A stretch of DNA of 64,000 nucleotides, from contig CAZGPG010000020.1 in assembly GCA_964527735.1 (NCBI GenBank), forward strand, positions 9,180 to 73,179. The letters are read 5' to 3'. Made by a program: the position numbers and the translations under genes. The notes under the pieces were generated by a model that made no database searches, was not told where the DNA came from, and saw nothing but the letters and a program-made list of their open reading frames with translations. This document shows, in pieces, positions 47,801 to 55,875 of the stretch. The DNA comes from JBEBVQ01 sp964527735. GTDB lineage: Bacteria > Bacteroidota > Bacteroidia > Chitinophagales > Chitinophagaceae. Position 1 is the stretch's first letter; each line of letters begins with the position of its first letter.

Positions 47801-48287
47801 TAATAATGGGGAGGAAGTTGTGCTGGAAACTTCGGCTTCCGATCTTTATACAATCGATGAATGGCTGCCTGCGGCGTTCTTCCCTGATCAGCATGCGCAC
47901 AGCCAGGTTATCCGGCCCGACAGCTCCCTTAGCATCATGGTGCAGGGCAGCTCGGCATACGGGTGCAGGGACAGCGCGGAGATAAGCATTGAAGTGATCT
48001 CCCGTTTCCTGATGCCTACTGCGTTCAGTCCGAACGGCGACGGACGCAATGACCATTTCCGTCCCTGGACTTCGGCAGGCGCTCCGGTAAGGATTATGCA
48101 GTTCTACATTTTCGACCGCTGGGGCAAACCGGTATGGTCGGCCTTCGGGAGCGATGCCCTTAAAGGCTGGGACGGTACTTACGGGGGCAGCGCTGCCCAG
48201 AACGGGGTATATTTCTATATGATGGAAATGGAAGGAGCCGGCGGAGACATAACGATGCTGCGGGGAGAAGTGACGCTGGTTCGGTAA
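44811..48287 (+). CDS. Large ENKGQ/propeller/PKD protein with gliding-type (type B) T9SS domain
   Basis: A 1158-residue secreted protein. Signal peptide, an N-domain with the FIENKGQWV motif (about 45-240), seven propeller-like repeats (about 270-680) with [VI]-x-x-x-T-x-S-x-x-[FY]-P cores, Ig-like and PKD domains (about 740-1040; ATYAYAAPGLYPV), and a C-terminal domain with TAFSPNGDGRNDHF and IFDRWGK, the CHU_C/gliding-motility-associated type B sorting domain. No terminator or promoter box was found in the 30 bases between the preceding hairpin and the ATG. It is probably an adhesin or sheath-like surface protein, by analogy only. Confidence 0.88.
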   Translation: MSVLRNKSLLSKTLLAAFLYAAPDAFAHGETGSVQGQSGARFEFIENKGQWVKDIRYKTTIPDGAMFLTDQGFVYHYVSGEDLNRFHHERGADPEAELIRHHAYRVDFVHAAKTVRYQPAEKRPHYHNYITGNEPATWKGQVGIYAAVLQQGVYDGIDVSVYSNNNALKYDFIIAPHADPGQILLSFEGVAPQITAEGHLELNTSVNKVIEEAPYAYQEIDGIEVPVTCRYLLKGNRLSFELPEGYDKNYPLVIDPSVIFATFSGSTGDDHFAYGTAYDNSGNLYTAVQTRSVGWPVTTGAYQLTYRGGFDLGINKFDATGANLLYSTYYGGTGEEQPHTIIVNDQEEAVVVGTTYSTNLPTHSNAYDRTLGGTKDIFVAHFNSTGTALIGATYVGGSAGENIYTTTGSTTGTFNTAASFMSPCDVVLGDNGEIWVVSSTESNDFPVTAGAPQTTYRGGLADAVLFRLSPDCSALQYSTFLGGSLKDVGYSITRNNKKQIVLCGATASPNFPASFGAYRTGLSGTVDGFVTIINPQTGAIMHSTYLGTDSADQAYKVSVDPLDHVYVLGRTMGNYPVSAGVYAMPGSDLFLDKLSPQLNTSLYSTRIGNLQTAFSRAIPTAFMVDHCGNVFLGLDKYNINSAGYPLTPNAFQASATRIWFGVLEANFSSLLFGTFYGPVTSISTVNDVHFHEAIHRFDPRGIAYHSVCTILNSFPTTPGSFGTTKTNSTGRQDVLSFKFDLTEYVKTDTLHSAMDTFACTGGKLMLEAVSPGINYIWNTGATTRTLQVDTSGIYTIQYQQTDELCRISIDSFRVSFSGIPEVDLEVDSAGCTNTNDGQARITPVGGGSDLIYTWFREDDGTLLQRDSGSTGALLGGLSPGRYRAALQTIAGCDTVLYFTISGKEVPEAAFDIPAPIRCVGDSYHFTNRSTGAFDTWQWLFGAGDAGSGSYHATYAYAAPGLYPVTLIIRNAHCADTAVHYADVRNFSLELRANADRVNNGEEVVLETSASDLYTIDEWLPAAFFPDQHAHSQVIRPDSSLSIMVQGSSAYGCRDSAEISIEVISRFLMPTAFSPNGDGRNDHFRPWTSAGAPVRIMQFYIFDRWGKPVWSAFGSDALKGWDGTYGGSAAQNGVYFYMMEMEGAGGDITMLRGEVTLVR

Positions 48288-48604
48288 ACGGGTCAAGTAA
48301 GGGCTTTCCTATATACACGCTATATACATCCTATATACGTCCTATACTTTTTTTCCAAGGCCGGGTGCTGGGTTGACCACTGTGCGATTAAGAATTTGTG
48401 GTGATAGCCATCATAAAGGTTCGTTCATTAGTCTGCATCACGGATTAGACGGATTAAGGGATTCCACGGACAAAAATCCGTGCTATCTGTGTAATCCCGG
48501 TTAATCTGTGATGTTGATGATAAAGTATCGTGCGGAACTTTACTCTCCGCACACGCCCGCTTCTGAACGACCGCCGTGCAGTATCTGAATTTAAAATATA
48601 TCCT
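48288..48604. repeat. Repeat-bearing intergenic region: 11-bp tandem repeat and palindromic element
   Basis: Three and a half tandem copies of an 11-base unit CTATATACACG/ATC/GTC lie at 48309-48347. A palindromic element spans 48436-48513: CATCACGGATTAGACGGATTA pairs imperfectly with TAATCCCGGTTAATCTGTGATG, and a perfect inner hairpin CACGGA/TCCGTG is at 48465-48482. The outer arms resemble a repeat type seen in other Bacteroidota genomes (recollection, not a search). No gene is evident. Confidence 0.65.
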
Positions 48605-48612
48605 TATCTTTG
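48605..48612 (+). promoter_or_regulatory. Candidate promoter -7 box (TAtcTTTG) before the AraC-type gene
   Basis: An exact TAnnTTTG match. The predicted transcript would start near 48619, 15 bases before an ATG (48634) that opens a different frame from the AraC protein, whose ATG is at 48789. Confidence 0.45.
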
Positions 48613-48788
48613 AATAACTATTCACCTGAAACCATGTACCGGTCTTTGCCCGGGGGCTTTTTGCGGTGTCGCGTATATAGTGAGGGAGGCGGCACTTTTA
48701 TCTTTCAATCCATAACCCCGGGGCATACGCTGTACCTGTTGGTGCAGCAGGGCCATTTGTATTTGTTCACCCTCAAAACAGTACAACG

Positions 48789-49757
48789 ATGGATCTGCAG
48801 TTTACCCCCGACATCCAGACCCTTGCCCGCATCACTATGGACGACAAGCCACCGCCAGGCAACCATCACTGGCCCGGCATTCCCTGGAAATGCGTTTGCT
48901 ATGGCGACAACCGTATCCACGCCCAACGGATCACCGGTGAATTCTTCCGGGCGCTGCGTATCTACGTCAGGCTCGCCACTCCCGCACGGCTGGTGCCTGT
49001 GGTACGGCAACCAACGGTAGCCATCGCCTTCCAGCACCGCGGATTTGCCTGGGGCAGGCTTTCAGGCGTCAGGGGCACACTGCAGTTTCGGGCCGGGCAC
49101 TATTATACGCCACTGCTGCTGCCAGGCAGCAACCAGGAGTCGCTGATAGAGCTGGAAGCCGGCCATTACGAGGCGACGGTGATCCTGATCGAGAAAAAAT
49201 ACGAAGCCGCATTCCTGAAGCTGTTCCCCAGCCTGGGAGCCGAGGTGGAACGGATACTCAGCCGCAACAGCAGCGGGCTCCCCTACCCTCCGCAGCCGCT
49301 TACACCGGCGATCAGCAAGCTGCTGCACCCGATCACCCGCTACAAAGGCCCTCCTGACTCCCTCAATTTTACGATCAGCCTCGCGGTCTCCGGGCTGATC
49401 CTGGCGCTGTACCAACACCAGCAGGAGCGGCTGGCGACCTCCAATAACGCCTATCTCATACATGCCTACCTGATCGGCAGGCTCGCCGAGCCACTTACAG
49501 CAGGCAGGGTGGCAACGGCACTGCACATGACCCGAAAAAAGCTGCACGGGCTGATGAAGCAGTATTTCCGGAAAACGTTTAAGGAATACCTGACTCAGTT
49601 GCGGATGGAAACAGCCCGGGAACTGCTCAGCGGCAGCGACCGGAAGCTGGACGATATCGCCCTGGAGCTGGGCTACAGGAGCATGGCTCATTTCAGCAAT
49701 GCCTTTCTGAAGAATGAGGGGCAGCGGCCCTCCGAATACCGGAAGACAAAAAGATAA
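48789..49757 (+). CDS. AraC-family transcriptional regulator
   Basis: A 322-residue DNA-binding regulator. The C-terminal 100 residues contain two helix-turn-helix motifs: GRVATALHMTRKKLHGLMKQ and DIALELGYRSMAHFSNAFLK, with the closing RPSEYRK. The N-terminal 200 residues are a putative ligand-binding domain not matched to a known family. About 150 bases separate its ATG from a promoter box, and that leader holds another open frame from ATG 48634 with protein-like content, so the true N-terminus may be longer if a frameshift lies near 48785. It may act on the T9SS gene at 50141 (inference). Confidence 0.85.
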   Translation: MDLQFTPDIQTLARITMDDKPPPGNHHWPGIPWKCVCYGDNRIHAQRITGEFFRALRIYVRLATPARLVPVVRQPTVAIAFQHRGFAWGRLSGVRGTLQFRAGHYYTPLLLPGSNQESLIELEAGHYEATVILIEKKYEAAFLKLFPSLGAEVERILSRNSSGLPYPPQPLTPAISKLLHPITRYKGPPDSLNFTISLAVSGLILALYQHQQERLATSNNAYLIHAYLIGRLAEPLTAGRVATALHMTRKKLHGLMKQYFRKTFKEYLTQLRMETARELLSGSDRKLDDIALELGYRSMAHFSNAFLKNEGQRPSEYRKTKR

Positions 49758-50140
49758 GACCCGCTTTTGCAACAAAAGGGTACAAATATGCAAACAGCGT
49801 AAGGGTGTTGCGGCGCAACTTTACATCAGCGACTATCTATGAGCCGTAAACACCAGACCATGAAACACACAGATACACAGCCCCACTCCCTCGCAGGTAT
49901 TCTTACCAGCACCGGGGCCTGTGCATGCCTTCCGGCGATCGTGGTATTCCTGTTTGCCTCGCGCTACCCACCGGCGGGCGGGGGGCTGCGCGCCGTGAAG
50001 GCCGGCCATGCCCCCACCCCTCCTGGTATACCGGCAGCCGTAATCACGGGCCGGTACAATGCCTTCCACAAATAAAAAATCAGCTCTCCTCCCGCGACGG
50101 AGGATGAGCTGACCTGATTTAACTAACAAAAACTAAAATT
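49758..50140. other. Intergenic region with a short doubtful frame and a hairpin
   Basis: A 383-base gap. It holds an ATG-started 78-codon frame (49839-50075) with one hydrophobic segment but no recognisable similarity, so I do not call it a gene. A hairpin at 50081-50111, CAGCTC-TCCTCC pairing with GGAGGA-T-GAGCTG, lies 29 bases before the ATG at 50141 and may be a terminator or a leader structure. Confidence 0.5.
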
Positions 50141-51832
50141 ATGAAAAATCTACTAATTGCAGCCTGCGTGGCTGCATTTGCCGCCACGGGCGGCGCATAT
50201 GCACAGACTTCACAACCATGTGACTGTGAAGACCTTGATACGGACATTACCGCCCACACCACCCTCACGGAAGACTGTTACTTCCTGCAGGGCTGTGTAC
50301 GGGTGACCAGCGGCTTTTCGCTGACCATCCCCGCCGGTACGGTGATCTTTGCCGATGCCAATGCCGAGCTGCAGGTAGAACGCGGGGCATGGCTCAACGT
50401 AAACGGCACGAGCAATAACCCCGTGGTCTTTACGACCAATCAGTTGGTGAGTAACCGGACGCCCGGATACTGGAAAGGGATCACGATCGCCGGTAATGGC
50501 GTGAACAACATCAATCCCAACAGCACCATCACGCTCGACCGGAACAGTTGCAACCTCCTGGCCGGCGGTGCAACAAATACCGACAGCTCGGGTGTACTGC
50601 GGCATCTGCAGATACACTATGCCGGGAAACAGGATGTGGGAGAGACCGATGTGAACGGCCTTACCCTTGCCTGCGTGGGCAATCGTACGGTTGTAGAGAA
50701 CGTACAGGTCACCCGTTCACTGACCAATGGTTTTGCCATGATCGGCGGCGCTGTGGAGCTGAAGTATCTTGCCGGGTTCAATAATATCAACAGCGATTAT
50801 GTGTTCAGCAGGGGGAATGTTTCGCCCGGGCAATTCCTGCTATCGTTGCGCAACGATCCGAATGCGTACAACAGCACGACTCCGCAGCTTTCTAACGGGA
50901 TACTGATCGAGAACCATCCATTTAACCCTACGTATGCTACAGGTATCCAGACGCACCCGGTGCTGAGCAATGTAAGCCTCTTCGGGCCTCTGTATTGTGA
51001 CGAAGAGGAGGAAACCGGAAATATTACCGGTGTAAAATTCCAACATAATGCTACGGGAAGCATCTATAACAGCTTTATAGGAGGACACCCCATGGGGTTA
51101 TTCGTTCAGGACAGTCTGACCATTTTCAATGTACATAGTAATGACGTCCAGTTTGCATTCAGCTCGTTCTACCAGAATGACAATGATTTCATCAGCAATC
51201 CGGCGGATTTCCAACTGGGAACTATGTTCTGTGCACCAACCATCAGTGACTGGATGCTGGGAATGAGCGGATGTCCTCAGTTAGATAACAATAGTATACC
51301 GGGCCCCACAGGTTATGATGGCTCTATTTGTAATGAATCGTATTGTGGTACCGGCAACCGTCCTGTATTTGAACTGACGGAGAATGAAATAGGGTTTGCG
51401 GACTTTTCACCCGCTGCATTAAACAATGCGTTCTTCGATACGGACGAAGACGGAATAGAATACCGTGGTGCTTTCGGAGAGACAGACTGGACCAATGACT
51501 GGACAGACTGGTGTCCGCTGGCAACCGATTACTGTCCTGAACTCCAACAACGTAGCTCTACCGGTAAAAACAACAGCAGCCTGTGCCTTGCCCCCAATCC
51601 GGCAAACGGTACGACTTATGCTTTGTTCAATGCTAATCAAACCGGAAAAGTGCTGGTTAATGTACTGGATAAGGTCAGCGGACAGGTGTTGCGAAACAGT
51701 AGCAGCAACATATCTGCTGGCGGAGCACAGCGTATCGCTATTCCGGTGGACAGGTTACAGACAGGTGTTTATGTGGTGAAGGTTGTATTGCCGGATGGCA
51801 ATGTGCTGAGCGGGCAATTGTTTGTGTTGTAG
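50141..51832 (+). CDS. T9SS type A cargo with predicted parallel beta-helix
   Basis: Secreted protein of 563 residues with a signal peptide (near GAYAQ). The body (about 40-330) has the strand-turn pattern of a right-handed beta-helix: GTVIFADANAEL, GAWLNVNGTSNNPVVF, GYWKGITIAGNG, HLQIHYAGK. The mid-region carries two acidic cysteine clusters. The C-terminus (about 485-563) is a type A sorting domain with LAPNPANGTTY and a final strand GQLFVL. It may be a surface polysaccharide-binding or adhesive protein; no catalytic residues are obvious. Confidence 0.82.
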   Translation: MKNLLIAACVAAFAATGGAYAQTSQPCDCEDLDTDITAHTTLTEDCYFLQGCVRVTSGFSLTIPAGTVIFADANAELQVERGAWLNVNGTSNNPVVFTTNQLVSNRTPGYWKGITIAGNGVNNINPNSTITLDRNSCNLLAGGATNTDSSGVLRHLQIHYAGKQDVGETDVNGLTLACVGNRTVVENVQVTRSLTNGFAMIGGAVELKYLAGFNNINSDYVFSRGNVSPGQFLLSLRNDPNAYNSTTPQLSNGILIENHPFNPTYATGIQTHPVLSNVSLFGPLYCDEEEETGNITGVKFQHNATGSIYNSFIGGHPMGLFVQDSLTIFNVHSNDVQFAFSSFYQNDNDFISNPADFQLGTMFCAPTISDWMLGMSGCPQLDNNSIPGPTGYDGSICNESYCGTGNRPVFELTENEIGFADFSPAALNNAFFDTDEDGIEYRGAFGETDWTNDWTDWCPLATDYCPELQQRSSTGKNNSSLCLAPNPANGTTYALFNANQTGKVLVNVLDKVSGQVLRNSSSNISAGGAQRIAIPVDRLQTGVYVVKVVLPDGNVLSGQLFVL

Positions 51833-51856
51833 AATTCATGCAAGGTGAATGTTGAA

Positions 51857-51890
51857 GAAAAGCGCCTTGTCGAGGGCGCTTTTCGCTTTT
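51857..51890 (+). terminator. Terminator after the beta-helix gene
   Basis: A perfect 10-bp stem GAAAAGCGCC (51857-51866) / GGCGCTTTTC (51875-51884), followed by GCTTTTT. 24 bases after the stop codon at 51832. Confidence 0.85.
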
Positions 51891-51914
51891 TGTATGACTA
51901 ATTCTGTGTTTCAC

Positions 51915-52046
51915 CTTCCTTTTTCTTGATAGAAAGGAAGCGAAAGATCAAGGCTGGGATCCAATGGCTAAAAAATGATTCCATTTCGCTAAACAAATCC
52001 AAACTTGAACTCCGCTACGCTGCGTTCTTCGAACAGGGATTTGTTT
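51915..52046. repeat. Composite inverted-repeat element abutting a stop codon
   Basis: Two inverted repeats: CTTCCTTT/AAAGGAAG (51915-51922, 51933-51940) and a perfect 10-bp AAACAAATCC/GGATTTGTTT (51991-52000, 52037-52046) with an inner GTTC/GAAC. The right arm touches the stop codon (52047-52049) of the minus-strand gene and may terminate its transcript. The text resembles an interspersed element I recall from Chitinophagaceae genomes. Confidence 0.5.
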
Positions 52047-52295
52047 TTAACGCTCCATTTCATCATTTTTTTTAACGCCATTGTCTCCAAGGCCGGACTG
52101 CATTTCTGGTTCCGGGATCAGCTCTTTTTGCAGGTCATAGATCTTCCAGAGGGAATAATGTTCGGGGTAGTTGGAGGTATCCGCCGTAGCCCGCTGTAGT
52201 ATTTCCAACAGGCCGGTTTGTATTTCGTATAGCTTATGCCGTGGCTGATCGGTAGGTATACGGATTACCAGGGCATCTTTTTCAAATTGTACCAT
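52047..52295 (-). CDS. Small hypothetical protein
   Basis: An 82-residue soluble protein with a strand-helix start (FEKDALVIRIPTDQP) and a helical middle. I do not recognise it. Reading favours a gene: normal codon use, an ATG, and an inverted repeat straight after the stop. It stands alone between the T9SS genes. Confidence 0.55.
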   Translation of the reverse strand: MVQFEKDALVIRIPTDQPRHKLYEIQTGLLEILQRATADTSNYPEHYSLWKIYDLQKELIPEPEMQSGLGDNGVKKNDEMER

Positions 52296-52478
52296 TGGTT
52301 TGTGTTTTTGAGGTTAAAAATGAATTTTTGTTTTCACAAGGGTCTATTACGTCATGCTAAGGTGTCTGAACTGTGATTTATTTGATTTTTATGATTTCTA
52401 TGATATAAAGCCATATAACCCTATGTATCACAGTTCAGACATTTGAGTATTTTCATAGCAGATAGTGTTTAATAGTTA

Positions 52479-55400
52479 TTACCACACAGCCTTCACCAGT
52501 TTCTCAACGTGTATTATTTTTCTACTAAGATCTGTTACCTGCAGCAGGTACAGACCATTTGCCAAACTGCTGATGTCTATGCTGCCTGCCTGTTCTGCAC
52601 GCAGCACTGCCCTCCCCTCCATACTTCTGATGGTAACAGATACAGGAGCCATTGCCGAAACCTGAATAACAGATTGTGCCGGGTTAGGATAAACATAAAC
52701 ACTGCTTTCTATTGAAAGCCCCCCGACACTTACGGGCGTAAACGCTCCGGACATACCGGTGCAACCATTGGTATCCGTTACCACCACACTATAAGCGCCT
52801 TTTGCTGCATAAGTATAAACGGATTGTGTGGCTCCGGTAATGGATTGGCTTTCGTAGTACCATTGGTAAGCCGTATAATGAGCTTCCGTACTAAGCTTAT
52901 TGCCATCTTGCGTAACTACAGGCTGCGGCAACGGATGAATGATTATGGGGTCTGAGGTGTCCGTACAATGGCCAATGGTAGTGCTTACACTATAACTTCC
53001 GCTTTGCAGTGTAAGCAGCATGGAATCTGTTTTGCCTACAATCACCGTTCCGTTATGCAGCCACTGCCAGGATATTCCCGGAGTTGTATTTGCCTGTAAT
53101 AAAATACTGTCGTCCGCGCAAAGCGGGGCTGACCCGGAAGCCGATATTGCCGCCCCCGGGCTTACCGCAACAGCCAGCACCTGCTCTGCACTGCTCCCGC
53201 AGAAGAATCCGGCAGACACACGTATCGTATCGCTGCTCATCCCGGAGACAACTGTTATACTATCTGTGATACTACTGCCCGTCCAACCGGAAGGAAGCGT
53301 CCATACATAAGCAATGGCACCGGCAACAGGAGGGACTGCATACCTGACCGTATCACCCGCACAAATAAATGTAGCACCTATTATAGTATCGGGAGGCGTC
53401 AGGTTACAATCGTTTATCCGTATCAGGAAGCCATCGTCTCCGCCGCCGTGAGTTGCCTGATATCCACCTGCCGTGGCAAAATCCGTAATACTACGCGACA
53501 GGCCACCCATATATACATTACCCCAGGCATCCACACTGATCCCCTGGCTGTAATCTACCTCACTGCCACCGTAAAAAGTGCCCCAGATGTGCTGTCCGGC
53601 GCTGTCAAGCTTTACTACATAAGCATCATGGCTGCCTCCGTTGCCAGGCTGTAAGCTTCCCTGGTCAGCAATACCAGTAGTGCTCATTGTAAGGCCGGCC
53701 AGGTAAACATTGCCATTGACATCCGCATCCAGTGCCAACCCCTGATCGTTCAGATTGCCTCCGAAATAGGTGCCCCGGATACGGTTACCAACCGTGTCGA
53801 ACTTTGCCAGAAAGGCATCCGTCCCGCCTGACACCAGTACCGGCTGGTAGCTGCCGGGAGTAGCTATACTATCTGTGCTGGCGGTGGTGCCTGCGAGATA
53901 GATATGACCGTCATGATCGCAGATTACGGCGGCCTGCTGCGACTCTTCTCCACTACCGCCATAATACGTTCCCCAACGGCAATGGCCTGCACTGTCGAAC
54001 ATAGCCAGAAAGGCATCGTAAGCACCGCCCAGACCCGGCTGATGTGAGGTAGCAGCTATACCGGTGATACTTGTACTGGTAGTCCTGCCGGCAATACAGA
54101 TATTGCCCGTGGCATCGCAGGCGATTGCATTGCCATAATCATGTGCACTGCCACCAAAATAAGTACCCCATATACGGTTACCGTCTTTGTCAAATTTCAT
54201 CAGGAAAGCGTCATTACTGGTAGCGCTGCCCTGCTTGGCTTCCTGGTGTGCGCCGGTGGTGCTGATGGCGTTCGAGCTGTTGGTAGCGCCGGATACATAA
54301 ACATTACCCCACGGGTCACATGTGGTTTCACCGGTCTGGTATTCATCCCGTGAGCCGCCGAGGTAAGTAGCCCATATGCGCTGTCCGCTCGTATCGAACT
54401 GTACAAGAAATGCGTCCCTTGAACCGCCACCGAATGTTGCCTGGTGACAGCCCGGTGTGACCATGCTGTTTTTACTTCCCGTATTGCCAAACATATAAAC
54501 ATGGCCGAAGGTATTGCAGGCGACACTGTAGCCGATATCGTTGCCGTTTTCGCCATAATAAGTGCTCCATATGCAAGTGCCCCGTCTGTCGAACCGCGCA
54601 ATAAAGGCATCTGTTGCGGCAGTAAACGTATCCTGATAGCTGCCAGTGGTAGCAATATTAGCGGCGCTCGATGTCTGTCCGGTGATATAACAGTTACCCC
54701 ATACATCTGTATTTAATCCATTGACCTGATCCGTACCCACACCGCCAAAGTAGGTTCCCCATTCTAATACCGGATCTATAGTCAGTATCCCATGATGGCT
54801 GGCAGTTGCAAATCCGAGGGTGTTGTTTTCAAGGATAAATTTTCCGGATACAGCCTTTCCGTCCTCCTGGAAACAGTAAGGCGTACTTTCAGTTACTGTA
54901 CCCAAAGGAGTGACGGCCGTTACACTGCCGTCGCTGCTACATCGGAGGCTGTCTGCTCCAGAATATTGCAGCCGGATATCTGAGACGTTACCTCCGGGGC
55001 GGACGATAAAGTCGTGCTCCAGCTTGCCCTGGTCGTTGATACGGAAGACCCAGTCTATGTGTGGGTACACCTCCCGGTAAGTGATCTTCCGGTAAGTGTG
55101 TGCCGTAGCGCCATCCGGACCGGTGTGGGTGGTGTAGGATTGCTCGTAGTAGGATTGCCGCTCTTCGGTGACTACCTCCGCGGCTGGGTTGGCGTTGAGA
55201 AGGGTGACGTCCATACGATACATCACCAGGGATGAGGGGTGAGGATTGAGGGATGAGCCCGTGTTGTCTGTATCCTGATTTCCGTTTTCAATTGCCCTGC
55301 TCCATTGGTAATGGATCTTACCTGCGCCGATGAAGATGTTGAGGCCGTTGCCGGCAGGGATCTTGAAGTCTATGTCCGGGCGTGGGTTGTGGTGCTGATC

Positions 55401-55544
55401 TACGATCTGGCCTTTGTTTTCTATAAAGTGCAGCGAACTGGACTTTTTGAATTGAGTAGCGCTGCTTGTGTATGGTACTGCTGTTGTTTGTTGGGTAAGC
55501 AGACTCCCAAACAGCAAGGGGAGCAGCATTTTGATTGGTTTCAT
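52479..55544 (-). CDS. SBBP-type seven-repeat propeller protein, T9SS cargo
   Basis: A 1021-residue secreted protein with a signal peptide, an ENKGQ N-domain (about 38-255, FIENKGQIVD), seven propeller repeats (about 275-700) with GN-[VI]-Y-[IM]-[AS]-G cores, two Ig/PKD-like domains (about 720-870), and a C-terminal type A T9SS sorting domain with VYPNPAQSV and an LEKLVKAVW tail. It is the closest relative in the window of the truncated protein at 1-2686 and shows what that protein's missing start looks like. Ligand unknown. Confidence 0.88.
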   Translation of the reverse strand: MKPIKMLLPLLFGSLLTQQTTAVPYTSSATQFKKSSSLHFIENKGQIVDQHHNPRPDIDFKIPAGNGLNIFIGAGKIHYQWSRAIENGNQDTDNTGSSLNPHPSSLVMYRMDVTLLNANPAAEVVTEERQSYYEQSYTTHTGPDGATAHTYRKITYREVYPHIDWVFRINDQGKLEHDFIVRPGGNVSDIRLQYSGADSLRCSSDGSVTAVTPLGTVTESTPYCFQEDGKAVSGKFILENNTLGFATASHHGILTIDPVLEWGTYFGGVGTDQVNGLNTDVWGNCYITGQTSSAANIATTGSYQDTFTAATDAFIARFDRRGTCIWSTYYGENGNDIGYSVACNTFGHVYMFGNTGSKNSMVTPGCHQATFGGGSRDAFLVQFDTSGQRIWATYLGGSRDEYQTGETTCDPWGNVYVSGATNSSNAISTTGAHQEAKQGSATSNDAFLMKFDKDGNRIWGTYFGGSAHDYGNAIACDATGNICIAGRTTSTSITGIAATSHQPGLGGAYDAFLAMFDSAGHCRWGTYYGGSGEESQQAAVICDHDGHIYLAGTTASTDSIATPGSYQPVLVSGGTDAFLAKFDTVGNRIRGTYFGGNLNDQGLALDADVNGNVYLAGLTMSTTGIADQGSLQPGNGGSHDAYVVKLDSAGQHIWGTFYGGSEVDYSQGISVDAWGNVYMGGLSRSITDFATAGGYQATHGGGDDGFLIRINDCNLTPPDTIIGATFICAGDTVRYAVPPVAGAIAYVWTLPSGWTGSSITDSITVVSGMSSDTIRVSAGFFCGSSAEQVLAVAVSPGAAISASGSAPLCADDSILLQANTTPGISWQWLHNGTVIVGKTDSMLLTLQSGSYSVSTTIGHCTDTSDPIIIHPLPQPVVTQDGNKLSTEAHYTAYQWYYESQSITGATQSVYTYAAKGAYSVVVTDTNGCTGMSGAFTPVSVGGLSIESSVYVYPNPAQSVIQVSAMAPVSVTIRSMEGRAVLRAEQAGSIDISSLANGLYLLQVTDLSRKIIHVEKLVKAVW

Positions 55545-55875
55545 TTTTGTTTGTTTTTGAAAGGTTTAAAAAAATGGTTTGTGTGTTTTCACGGTCATAG
55601 AAACTATGTTTTACAACGTTGTCATCCCGACGAAGGAGGGATCCCACGTTGTGTGGATACCGCGCTTTCCCGGATGTTAGTGTAGCGCATCCGGGAATAC
55701 GGATACCGCAGGATTTGCAATCCTGCGTCACTTGTTTCGAACCGGGGTCGGAGACCCCGTGTATTGTTCGTCCCGGATATCCTTCGGAACATCAGGGACA
55801 GCATCGGCATTGGAATGCACCTCGACAGGCTCGGTGACCGTCCTTTAATGACGGTGGCTGAGCTTGTCGAAGCCA
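55545..55875. repeat. Mosaic of palindromic repeats between two T9SS genes
   Basis: A 331-base gap packed with small perfect palindromes: CCCGGATG/CATCCGGG (55669-55695), CGCAGGATT/AATCCTGCG (55707-55727), CGGGGTC/GACCCCG with a GGA loop (55743-55759), and a copy of the GCTGAG...CGAAGCC family (55819-55874). The text near 55623 (CATCCCGACGAAGGAGGGAT) belongs to a widespread bacterial repeat type (recollection). No gene is called. Confidence 0.7.

Noticed and set aside
48309..48347. CRISPR-like spacing in CTATATAC units
   Set aside because: The unit is only 11 bases, with no spacers; it is a simple tandem repeat.
48436..48513. Possible CRISPR repeat array
   Set aside because: The repeats are inverted arms of one palindrome and occur once here, without regularly spaced direct copies.
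49839..50075. 78-codon frame as a small membrane protein
   Set aside because: Only one hydrophobic stretch, followed by a glycine/proline-rich tail in unusual codon use. Too weak to call a gene.
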